Of a DNA stretch of 9,334 bases, positions 1-5,731 are shown in pieces; the first letter of the stretch is position 1, and each line of letters opens with the position of its first letter. The notes below the pieces were generated by a model. That model was not told the DNA's origin. It made no database searches and saw nothing but the letters and a program-made list of their open reading frames with translations. The position numbers were made by a program, and so were the translations under genes. This DNA is from Holophagaceae bacterium (GTDB lineage Bacteria > Acidobacteriota > Holophagae > Holophagales > Holophagaceae). The stretch spans positions 1 to 9,334 of the forward strand of contig PMJK01000056.1 in NCBI GenBank assembly GCA_003158505.1, given 5' to 3'.

Positions 1-24
1 GAGTCTTCCGTAATGTGGAGTTCC
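1..24 (+). repeat. RIT left terminal inverted repeat
   Basis: Bases 1-24 are the exact reverse complement of 3433-3456 (24 of 24). The repeat starts GAGTCTTCCG and ends GTGGAGTTCC. Identity stops at base 25. The outward limit is unknown because the window begins here. It contains the outer copy of the recurrent end word at 10-20. Confidence 0.93.
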
Positions 25-65
25 GGAACGGGGAACTGTCCTTTGGCGGGTCTCAGGTCGAAATG

Positions 66-80
66 CTCCACATTATGGAA
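66..80 (-). repeat. RIT left subterminal (inner) repeat
   Basis: Read on the minus strand this is TTCCATAATGTGGAG. It matches TTCCGTAATGTGGAG at 6-20 of the terminal repeat in 14 of 15 positions, in inverted orientation. The shared 11-bp word occupies 10-20 outside and 66-76 inside, with 45 bp between. It lies between the stop codon of the third recombinase gene (87) and the element end, so it is not coding. A recombinase-binding site is the likely role, by inference. Confidence 0.75.
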
Positions 81-86
81 CGGCCA

Positions 87-1103
87 TCACAGGGACTCGA
101 GCCATTCCAGGATGGACCCATTGGTTCTCCAGGTTGCATCAGGCTCGCCTGGGGTGAGAGGCTCGGCCTTGGCAATGGCACGCCGCTTCATCTCGAGATC
201 CACCTTGGCGTAGCGATTGGTGGTGTTGATGCTGGCATGGCCCAGCCAGTGGCTGATGGTCGGGAGGTCGACCCCCGCCTGAAGGAGATGGACCGCAGTG
301 CTGTGGCGCATGGAATGGGGATGAAGTTGTTTCCCCGAAAGGGAAGGGACCGAGGGCTTGGCTTGGTCGCAATACTTGGCCAGGAGGTAGCGCACCCCAA
401 ACCGAGTCAGGGGTACGCCCCGGTGATTGCGGAACAACCGTTCCCGGCTGTCGGCCTCGATGCCAGCCTCGGCCAAAAAGTCCTGGAGCAGTTGGGCCGT
501 CTGGGGCCATAAGGGGCAGATGCGCTCCTTCCGCCCCTTGCCGAATAGGCGTAGCTGAAAAGGCCGGTCCAATTGGAGATCGCAGGGCCGAAGGTCGAGG
601 GTTTCCTGGACTCGGGCACCCGTGTTGAACATTGTTGCCAGGAGGACGAAGTCCCGCCGGCCATCCGGGGACGAACGATCGATGCCAGCCAGGATCGCCT
701 GGAGCTCCTCGAATTCCAGGTAATCCACCACGCGAGCACCAGCTCGTTTGAAAGGGACGGCCAGGATCCGTTGGCACCCTTCCAAGCATTCGGGCCGACT
801 GGTGGCGACGTGACGGGCAAAGGCGTGGATCGCTGCAAGCCGGACATTGCGCGTTGAGGCTTTGTTGTGGCGGCCCTCCTCGAGATGGTCGAGGAAGGCC
901 ATGACCACCTCGGGAGTGATGGCCTCCAGGCCAAGTTCGGCGACGGGACGCCTGAGATGGTCGGCCATGAACTTGAGCAGCAGGGCGAGGCTGTCCCGGT
1001 AGCTGAGGAGGGTGCAGGAGCTGAGGCCTCGGGCCCTTGGAATGAACTCGGAAAAGAACTCGCGCAGGGCCATGGCCAGGGGATTGGGTTTGACGTCCCT
1101 CAT
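87..1103 (-). CDS. ritC: RitC-like tyrosine recombinase (third gene of RIT trio)
   Basis: This is a 338-residue site-specific recombinase of the tyrosine (phage integrase) family, the last gene of the trio. The N-terminal 110 residues look like a SAM-like core-binding domain (TLLSYRDSLALLLKF near 31-45). The C-terminal catalytic domain is complete: R164 in TGARVQE, K189 in FGKGRKERICPL, H263 and R266 in HPHSMRH, H289 in WLGHAS, and the nucleophile Y298 in TTNRYAKV. The expected reaction is DNA cleavage and strand exchange through a 3'-phosphotyrosine link at the element ends. Its ATG overlaps the TGA of the preceding gene (ATGA), and AGGA lies 8 nt upstream at 1112-1115, so translational coupling is likely. 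The gene letter follows order in the operon; the family assignment is firmer than the letter. No defect is seen. Confidence 0.93.
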   Translation of the reverse strand: MRDVKPNPLAMALREFFSEFIPRARGLSSCTLLSYRDSLALLLKFMADHLRRPVAELGLEAITPEVVMAFLDHLEEGRHNKASTRNVRLAAIHAFARHVATSRPECLEGCQRILAVPFKRAGARVVDYLEFEELQAILAGIDRSSPDGRRDFVLLATMFNTGARVQETLDLRPCDLQLDRPFQLRLFGKGRKERICPLWPQTAQLLQDFLAEAGIEADSRERLFRNHRGVPLTRFGVRYLLAKYCDQAKPSVPSLSGKQLHPHSMRHSTAVHLLQAGVDLPTISHWLGHASINTTNRYAKVDLEMKRRAIAKAEPLTPGEPDATWRTNGSILEWLESL

Positions 1104-2095
1104 GGCGTCTTTCCTGGTTCCTGAAAGGAATCGAGCAGGGGCTTGCAGTGTTCCGCGAACTTCTCACTCGCAGCACCCGCCAGGGCAGCGACGAACGGCA
1201 GGTAGTATTCCGTGGATGCGGGCGAGACATGGCCCATGTAGGCGGACAGGAATGGGAGTTTGGCCCCGAGGTCGGCACCCTCCCGGTACCAGCGCAGGAG
1301 GGCGTGGACGGCGAAGGTATGCCGCAGATCATGGACCCGTGGCGTGACGCCAGTTGTGGTGTGGACGCCGCCGGCAACGAAAAGATCCCGTAGGCCCTGG
1401 TAGATACCTCCGCCCGAATACCCGGTCCGCTGTCCCTGAACGAGCAAGGGTGAAGCTGCGTCCATGGGAAGGCGGTGGGCCCGTCGAGCCACCAGATAGA
1501 CTTGGAGTTCTCGGGCACCGTCGGGAGAAAGGGGGATCATGCGCGATTTGTAGAACTTGGACTCCCGGACCAGCAGGGTCTGCTCGGTGGGTGAATGGTC
1601 GCCCAGTGTCAGCCGGAGCAGTTCTCCCCGGCGCAGGCCGGATGTATAGAGGAGAACAAGTGCGAGTCGGTAGACCTCCCGGCGAAGGGGGCTCATCACG
1701 TGGGGCTCCAGCTTCCCGGCGAGATCCAGCAGGTGCAGGATCTCCTCCTCCGCAAAGATGTAGGGGCGAAGGTAGGGCGAGCGCGGCGGGAACTGGGCCG
1801 GATCAGGAAGGAAACACTCGGGGTCGGTCCTCCGCCAGTAAAGACAGAAACGATAAATGGTATGCATCCAACTCCGCCGAGTACCGGAACACATGTGCTC
1901 GAAGGTCTGACCCCAGGCCGCGAAGCAGCCGGCGTCAAATCCTTCAGTGTCCTTGGTGTTGGCAGCCAGGAAACGGTCGAGGTGAAGGAGCACTCGGCCT
2001 GCGGTATCGAACCTCAGGCCCACGGATACCTTGAGTTCCAGATACTGCGCCAGGACCGGCCCCAGGCAGGAGACGAAGCGAATTTCACTTCTCAT
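1100..2095 (-). CDS. ritB: RitB-like tyrosine recombinase (second gene of RIT trio)
   Basis: This is a 331-residue tyrosine recombinase. Catalytic residues visible are R155 in SGLRRGELLRL, K180 in ESKFYKSRMIPLS, H255 and R258 in RVHDLRHTFAVH, H289 in YMGHVS, and Y298 (second Tyr of STEYYLPF, nine residues after H289 as in its partner). The open frame reaches upstream to 2443, but I place the start at 2095. That ATG follows a G-run (GGGGGG at 2101-2106, 5 nt away), overlaps the end of the upstream gene by only 11 bp, and gives a protein of normal family length; the extra 116 codons lie inside the upstream gene and look unlike protein. Residues 1-110 form the presumed core-binding region, somewhat cysteine-rich (C10, C57, C69, C84, C94). 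It overlaps the third gene by 4 bp. Confidence 0.92.
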   Translation of the reverse strand: MRSEIRFVSCLGPVLAQYLELKVSVGLRFDTAGRVLLHLDRFLAANTKDTEGFDAGCFAAWGQTFEHMCSGTRRSWMHTIYRFCLYWRRTDPECFLPDPAQFPPRSPYLRPYIFAEEEILHLLDLAGKLEPHVMSPLRREVYRLALVLLYTSGLRRGELLRLTLGDHSPTEQTLLVRESKFYKSRMIPLSPDGARELQVYLVARRAHRLPMDAASPLLVQGQRTGYSGGGIYQGLRDLFVAGGVHTTTGVTPRVHDLRHTFAVHALLRWYREGADLGAKLPFLSAYMGHVSPASTEYYLPFVAALAGAASEKFAEHCKPLLDSFQEPGKTP

Positions 2096-3326
2096 GGCCA
2101 CCCCCCATAACTGAAGGCAGGGAGAGGGCGACCTCCCGGAGATCCTCCACCGCCAGGCGGATGTAAATGCAGGTGCTTTCGGCGTTCCGATGGCCGAGGA
2201 CATCCCCGATCTCTTTGAGCGAGCCGCCCTGCCGCAGCAGGTGAACTGCGAGGGAATGACGCAGGCAATGAGGTCCCTTGAATGGGATGGGTAGCCCGCT
2301 GCGTTTTGCCCAAGCCTCGAAGGCGTCAGAGATGGCTGGGGGCCCCAGTGGTCCTTCAGGTGCACGTGCCCGGAGAAAGACCTCCCGGAAAGGCCAGTTG
2401 GGGCGTCCGTGCTGGAGGTAGTCGAGGAGGCTCGCGCCCACATCGTCGGTCAGCGGTAGGGTAATGCCGCTACCCGTTTTCGTCTGGACCAGTGAAATTC
2501 GTCCCAGACGCCATTCGATGTTTTCGAGCTTAAGGCTGCCCACCTCCCCTCGCCGGAGGCCGTAGGTCGCCATCAGAAGGAACATGGCGTAATCGCGCTT
2601 GCCTATGGGCGTGGATCGATCGATGGCCTCGAGGTAGGCCTGTACCGTCTCCCAGGCGAGGGCGCGTGGCAGTCGTTCTCCGCGGTAGACCCGATATGAA
2701 ATGATTTGGCCATCAAAGCCCGGGGTGATCTCCCCGGACATGACCAGGAATTTGAGAAAGCTGCGGATCGCCGCCACGATTTTTTGGAGATTAGCTCGAC
2801 TCGCTCGCCGTCCCCGGAACTTGATGAACGATTCGATCACGGTGGCATCGATATTCCGCAGGCTCTCAGCGCCACCATCGAACCCGAGGCAGTCCAGGAA
2901 CTCCTGGCTGATCGATTCATACTGCTGGATGGTACCGGGAGAGAAACCGCGGGCCTTCCGGAGATATTCGCCGTAGGACATCGCCTTCGCCGCAATGACC
3001 GTGGGTTTAGCTGGATGGAACCGGCCTTGTGACAGGAAATACCGGTCAAGGCTGTTGACCAGAGTGGGCAGGAAATCTCCCATGATCGAAGCCTGTGGCC
3101 GGCACGAAAGCAGGGCCTCTCTGGTCAGTTGAACATTGGCTGTCACGCCCTGGTCAAGGAGACGCCCTTCCAGCCGACAGATGGGCCGCAAGTATTCCCT
3201 GACCGTCCTACGGGGATAACCTCGCCCCAACATCCACCCAACGTAATCGTCCAGGGATGGACCCAGAATCGGTAGGGACGAAACGGATACCCGCTGGCGT
3301 ACAACGGGAAGCAATTCCATGAGCAT
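2085..3326 (-). CDS. ritA: RitA-like tyrosine recombinase (first gene of RIT trio)
   Basis: This is a 413-residue tyrosine recombinase, the first gene of the trio. It begins MLMELLPVVRQRVSV. About 110 N-terminal residues precede a SAM-like core-binding domain (roughly 112-205, with SYGEYLRKARGFSPGTIQQY), so it is longer than its partners. Numbering from this ATG, the catalytic residues are R258 in TYGLRRGE, K283 in QTKTGSG, H353 and R356 in GPHCLRHSLAVH, H379 in VLGHRN, and Y388 in TCIYIRL. An in-frame TTG at 3338 would add four residues, but it overlaps the GGAGG ribosome-binding site of the ATG at 3326, so I prefer the ATG. The TGA lies inside the second gene (11-bp overlap). The C-terminal HSLAVHLLRQGGSLKEIGDVLGH segment is strongly XerD-like. 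All key residues are present, so it should be catalytically competent. Confidence 0.92.
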   Translation of the reverse strand: MLMELLPVVRQRVSVSSLPILGPSLDDYVGWMLGRGYPRRTVREYLRPICRLEGRLLDQGVTANVQLTREALLSCRPQASIMGDFLPTLVNSLDRYFLSQGRFHPAKPTVIAAKAMSYGEYLRKARGFSPGTIQQYESISQEFLDCLGFDGGAESLRNIDATVIESFIKFRGRRASRANLQKIVAAIRSFLKFLVMSGEITPGFDGQIISYRVYRGERLPRALAWETVQAYLEAIDRSTPIGKRDYAMFLLMATYGLRRGEVGSLKLENIEWRLGRISLVQTKTGSGITLPLTDDVGASLLDYLQHGRPNWPFREVFLRARAPEGPLGPPAISDAFEAWAKRSGLPIPFKGPHCLRHSLAVHLLRQGGSLKEIGDVLGHRNAESTCIYIRLAVEDLREVALSLPSVMGGGHEK

Positions 3327-3331
3327 CGGAG

Positions 3332-3336
3332 CCTCC
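3332..3336 (-). promoter_or_regulatory. Ribosome-binding site deciding the ritA start
   Basis: On the minus strand this reads GGAGG, 5 nt upstream of the ATG at 3326. The alternative TTG at 3336-3338 overlaps the site, which argues against initiation there. Confidence 0.7.
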
Positions 3337-3379
3337 AAAGGGTCTGTGCCGCCGTTGGCACGGCCCCGATGCTAGGCCC

Positions 3380-3406
3380 ATTAATGTGCAGTATTCCTGG
3401 TGCCAA
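3380..3406 (-). promoter_or_regulatory. Candidate promoter of the RIT recombinase operon
   Basis: On the minus strand a TTGGCA (-35-like, 3401-3406) is followed after 15 nt by ATTAAT (-10-like, 3380-3385), about 54 nt upstream of the first start codon. The spacing is short and the -10 matches only 4 of 6, so this is a candidate only. The -10 overlaps the inner end-repeat copy at 3381-3391. An 8-bp inverted repeat, GTTGGCAC at 3354-3361 and GTGCCAAC at 3400-3407, brackets the -10 and the presumed transcription start. Confidence 0.3.
3381..3391 (+). repeat. RIT right subterminal (inner) repeat, degenerate
   Basis: TTAATGTGCAG matches the left inner copy (ATAATGTGGAG) in 9 of 11 positions. It lies 45 bp inside the outer right copy at 3437-3447, exactly the spacing seen at the left end, and has the mirrored orientation. 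The match alone is weak; the identical spacing makes it credible. Confidence 0.5.
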
Positions 3407-3432
3407 CAGCCTATGACCGCTCGATTCCGGGA

Positions 3433-3456
3433 GGAACTCCACATTACGGAAGACTC
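3433..3456 (-). repeat. RIT right terminal inverted repeat
   Basis: This is the exact reverse complement of bases 1-24. Its outer word, CTCCACATTAC, is at 3437-3447. Nine bases outside it the 30-bp palindrome begins. Confidence 0.93.
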
Positions 3457-3464
3457 AACATAAA

Positions 3465-3494
3465 TCGTGTTATGTGGAGCTCCACATAACACGA
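3465..3494. repeat. Perfect 30-bp palindrome at the RIT right junction
   Basis: The left arm is TCGTGTTATGTGGAG (3465-3479) and the right arm its exact reverse complement (3480-3494), with no spacer. Each arm contains GTTATGTGGAG, one base different from GTAATGTGGAG in the terminal repeat, so the palindrome is built from the same word as the element ends. It contains an in-frame stop (TAA at 3487-3489) relative to the tnpB remnant, and tnpB-like sequence starts right after that stop. It is therefore probably the outermost part of the RIT end rather than native tnpB sequence. Whether the left end has a matching palindrome cannot be seen. Confidence 0.9.
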
Positions 3495-3678
3495 CGGAGG
3501 GGGGTACTGGCTGTGTCAGAAGCGGCTCTCGAAGGGACGGTTCCGCTGGTGGCCCACCAACCAGGACGAACCGTCCGCCCGCCTCCTGGCCCATGAACTC
3601 CAAATCCTGATTTGTGGTGGCGATCCTGGCGGCACCAGGGTGCCTGCGGCGTGGCGATCCGTGAGTCCACCAACGTGA
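3490..3678 (+). pseudogene. tnpB: IS66 TnpB (Orf2), 5'-truncated remnant
   Basis: The frame starts HDGGGYWLCQKRLSKGRFRW and runs 62 codons to TGA at 3676-3678. The stretch DG-GYWL-QKRL-KGRFRW is the signature of the IS66 accessory protein TnpB, normally about 110-120 residues, so roughly the N-terminal half is missing. There is no start codon, and a TAA lies immediately upstream in frame at 3487-3489 inside the palindrome. The tail after about residue 40 (ICGGDPGGTRVPAAW) is less typical. TnpB is needed along with TnpC for transposition in the IS66 elements that carry it, so this copy is probably not autonomous. The break coincides with the RIT junction, so I infer disruption by insertion rather than decay. 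Confidence 0.78.
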
Positions 3679-3759
3679 TTCTGGAAGAACCTAAATAATG
3701 GATATTATTCGCTTTTTACTCGCTTGTACTAATCCACGACTTCGGGCACATTCTGAACG
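3679..3759 (+). other. AT-rich tnpB-tnpC spacer with small hairpin
   Basis: These 81 bp are much richer in A+T than their surroundings. They contain AATAAT (3694-3699) and ATTATT (3704-3709) around a GGAT loop, a 6-bp weak stem. The tnpC frame is closed by TAA at 3730-3732 and TGA at 3754-3756, so tnpC cannot start further upstream. No clear ribosome-binding site precedes the tnpC ATG. Confidence 0.4.
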
Positions 3760-5445
3760 ATGGCACGCACCAAGCAGCGAAAGAAAACCACCCCACCTCC
3801 TCCCCGCCCAGACCTTCGACACAAGGAGATCAGCGCCGAAGTGCTTCATGGCCACCTGGACCGTGCGAGGGCAGCCTTGGGCGAGGAAGGCTATCTTGAC
3901 CTTCGGACGGCAGTGGATACCCTGGCCTTCGTGAACCAGGAACTGGAATCGAAGCGGACCTCCATCCAGCGGCTGAAGTTCATGTTGTTTGGACCCAAAA
4001 CGGAATCCACGGCGGTGGTGTGCGGGAAGGCTACGGACCAGGATCCTCCGAAATCCAGCCAGGCAGGTAACTCCGAGACGCACACGGGCCAGGAGCGGGA
4101 ACCGCATGGGGCGAAGGAGAAACAGCCGAAAGAGAAGGCCCCCGGACATGGGCGGAATGGCGCCAGGAACTACCCTGGCGCAGATCGGGTGAAGGTGGCG
4201 CTGGTGGGGATGGAGAGCGGGGCTCCCTGCCCGGAATGCCCCAATGGCAAGGTTTATCTTCAAAACGAGCCCGCCACGATGGTGCGCGTGAAGGGCGTGG
4301 CGCCTTTCGCGGCGACGGTATACGAACTGGAACGCTGGCGCTGCAACCTGTGCGGGGAGGTGTTCACGGCACCAGCACCTGATGGCGTGGGCTTGGAGAA
4401 GTACGATGAGACCGTCGCCGCCATGCTCGGAATGCTCAGGTACGGTTCGGGGCTTCCCATGCACCGGATTCAGAAGCTCCAACATGGCTTTCGGATCCCT
4501 CTGCCGGTCTCCACCCAGTGGGAGATCCTGCTGGAGGCTGCAGGACTCCTGTTGCCCGCCCACGTGGAACTGGCCAGGCAGGCTGCCCAGGGTGAGGTGA
4601 TTCACAACGACGACACCACCATGCGGATCCTGGGCGGGACCACGAATCGGAAGGAAGGCCGGAAGGGCGTTCACACCACCGCCATCCTCTCCAACCATGG
4701 AGAGCACCGCATCGCTCTTTTCATCACAGGCCACAACCATGCGGGCGAGAACTTGGAAGCAGTCCTCCAGCACCGCGCAGAGGGTCTCGGTGCTCCCATC
4801 CATATGTGTGATGCTCTCGCCGCCAACAGCGTGGGCGAGGCGGGAGAACTGCACACCATCCTGGCCCACTGCCTGGCCCATGCCCGGCGGCGGTTCGTGG
4901 AAGTGGAGGAACGGTTCCCAGCGGAGGTCCAGCACCTTCTGGAGTCATTGAAGGTGGTTTACAGGAATGACGCCCTGGCCAAGCAGCAGGGCATGGCCCC
5001 TCCGGCCAGGCTGGCCTTCCATCAACGTGAGAGCGGTCCAGTGATGAGGGACCTGGAAACCTGGCTCAGGGATCAGATCGAGGAACGGAAGGTGGAGCCC
5101 AATTCAGGGTTGGGCCAGGCCATCACCTACATGCGGAAGCACTGGAAGGAACTGACGTTGTTCCTGAGAGAATCTAGTGCACCTCTCGATAATTCAGCAG
5201 CCGAACGCGTCATCAAGCGGGCGATCATGCACCGGAAGAATTCCCTCTTCTACAAGTCGGAGACAGGCGCTCGAACTGGAGACGCCTTCATGAGCCTGAT
5301 CCACACGGCGGAGTTGAACGGCGCCCAGCCCTTCGACTATCTGGTTGCCCTCCAGCGGAACCGCGCTCTGGTGGAGGAAAACCCCGAGGAGTGGATGCCC
5401 TGGAACTATGCGGACAGCCTGGCTGGGCTTGCGCTGGCAGGATAA
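3760..5445 (+). CDS. tnpC: IS66-family transposase TnpC
   Basis: This is a 561-residue DDE transposase. Residues 1-80 include a predicted helical leader ending RLKFMLFGPKTE, typical of the IS66 N-terminal leucine-zipper-like region. A charged, low-complexity linker spans 88-135. A zinc-binding motif follows (C157, C160, C195, C198: CPEC and CNLC). The catalytic domain shows D284 in IHNDDTTMRIL, D351 in HMCDALAANS, the CLAHARRRF motif at 371-379, and E482 in PLDNSAAERVIKRA. The C-terminus (SLIHTAELNGAQPFDYLVAL, then WMPWNY) is the usual IS66 tail. The length is normal and no frameshift is seen, so the protein looks intact although its partner tnpB is broken. The start is the first ATG after two in-frame stops; initiation may be weak or coupled. 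Confidence 0.94.
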   Translation: MARTKQRKKTTPPPPRPDLRHKEISAEVLHGHLDRARAALGEEGYLDLRTAVDTLAFVNQELESKRTSIQRLKFMLFGPKTESTAVVCGKATDQDPPKSSQAGNSETHTGQEREPHGAKEKQPKEKAPGHGRNGARNYPGADRVKVALVGMESGAPCPECPNGKVYLQNEPATMVRVKGVAPFAATVYELERWRCNLCGEVFTAPAPDGVGLEKYDETVAAMLGMLRYGSGLPMHRIQKLQHGFRIPLPVSTQWEILLEAAGLLLPAHVELARQAAQGEVIHNDDTTMRILGGTTNRKEGRKGVHTTAILSNHGEHRIALFITGHNHAGENLEAVLQHRAEGLGAPIHMCDALAANSVGEAGELHTILAHCLAHARRRFVEVEERFPAEVQHLLESLKVVYRNDALAKQQGMAPPARLAFHQRESGPVMRDLETWLRDQIEERKVEPNSGLGQAITYMRKHWKELTLFLRESSAPLDNSAAERVIKRAIMHRKNSLFYKSETGARTGDAFMSLIHTAELNGAQPFDYLVALQRNRALVEENPEEWMPWNYADSLAGLALAG

Positions 5446-5541
5446 GGCCCGGATGGGAATCGTCTTGACAAGGTCATCGTTTATGAGTTAAGTCATGCCT
5501 GCTCACAGCAAGCACATTGAGTATCAGAACGAGGCTCCACG

Positions 5542-5564
5542 GGTCTGAGATGCCCAGGCCTTTT
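5542..5564 (+). terminator. Weak candidate rho-independent terminator after tnpC
   Basis: GGTCTG (5542-5547) can pair with CAGGCC (5555-5560) with one G-U pair across a 7-nt loop, followed by TTTT. The stem is short and the T-tract only four bases, so this is tentative. Confidence 0.3.
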
Positions 5565-5592
5565 CCCAAACCATAGGACAAACCCGGGCGAG

Positions 5593-5620
5593 TTGGGATT
5601 TTATCCAAAGGTCTTAAGAT
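5593..5620 (+). promoter_or_regulatory. Candidate promoter of the YD-repeat gene
   Basis: TTGGGA (5593-5598) and TAAGAT (5615-5620) are 16 nt apart, each matching the sigma-70 consensus in 4 of 6 positions. Transcription would start near 5627, giving a leader of about 105 nt. This is a weak candidate based on two short matches. Confidence 0.25.
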
Positions 5621-5731
5621 GGATCGTCCGTTCGGAGGTCGGAAAAATACCGTTCAGAGGAAAAGGGAGACAGGGTCAACCAATAGCGACTAAAAGGTAA
5701 CCTTGGTCTCAACCATCGACAGGAACCTCCT

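Larger units (their letters stand above)
1..3456 (-). mobile_element. RIT (recombinase in trio) element
   Basis: Three consecutive, overlapping tyrosine-recombinase genes on the minus strand fill nearly the whole segment, and a perfect 24-bp inverted repeat bounds it. That combination defines the RIT family. The element carries no visible passenger gene. Tn554-type transposons also use tyrosine recombinases, but their third protein is a small non-recombinase; here all three carry the catalytic residues, which favours RIT. The coordinates are those of the visible inverted repeats. The true right end may be at about 3489, because tnpB homology resumes only from about 3490 and the palindrome between belongs to neither gene. 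The left repeat begins at base 1, so the true left end may be outside the window. Confidence 0.88.
3490..5445 (+). mobile_element. IS66-family insertion sequence, left part missing from window
   Basis: The segment carries the 3' part of tnpB and a complete tnpC in the order typical of IS66 elements. The left end, tnpA if present and the first half of tnpB are not here; they are expected to the left of base 1, beyond the RIT element. The right end cannot be fixed: I find no sequence after 5445 that I can recognise as the right inverted repeat, and the left one needed for comparison is outside the window. The end is therefore given as the end of tnpC. Confidence 0.82.
5446..5731. other. Intergenic region between IS66 tnpC and the YD-repeat gene
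   Basis: No credible coding frame is present. The region should hold the right end of the IS66 element, which I cannot locate. A TTGACA at 5465-5470 has no good -10 at 16-18 nt (best is TTAAGT at 5488). A candidate terminator and a candidate promoter are listed separately. A short AAGGT-A-ACCTT inverted repeat is at 5695-5705. I looked for a riboswitch-like leader before the YD-repeat gene and saw no motif I could support. Confidence 0.5.

Noticed and set aside
15..512. A 165-codon open frame on the plus strand across the RIT left end
   Set aside because: It is antisense to the catalytic domain of the third recombinase and runs through the terminal repeat, with no motif or ribosome-binding site.
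139..1518. A 459-codon open frame on the minus strand in a different frame from the recombinases
   Set aside because: It overlaps two clear tyrosine-recombinase genes and is rich in R, P, S and G with no domain, as expected of a shadow frame in G+C-rich DNA.
2096..2443. N-terminal extension of the second recombinase upstream of 2095
   Set aside because: The extra 116 codons lie inside the first recombinase gene out of frame, have no recombinase character, and a better start with a ribosome-binding site is at 2095.
3691..4935. A 414-codon open frame on the minus strand opposite tnpC
   Set aside because: tnpC on the plus strand has full IS66 motifs over this region; the antisense frame shows none.
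5621..5731. Possible riboswitch (c-di-GMP, GEMM-like) in the leader of the YD-repeat gene
   Set aside because: A GGTCAACC-like stretch caught the eye, but the conserved tetraloop and the GGGACGCAAAGCC-like half are absent.
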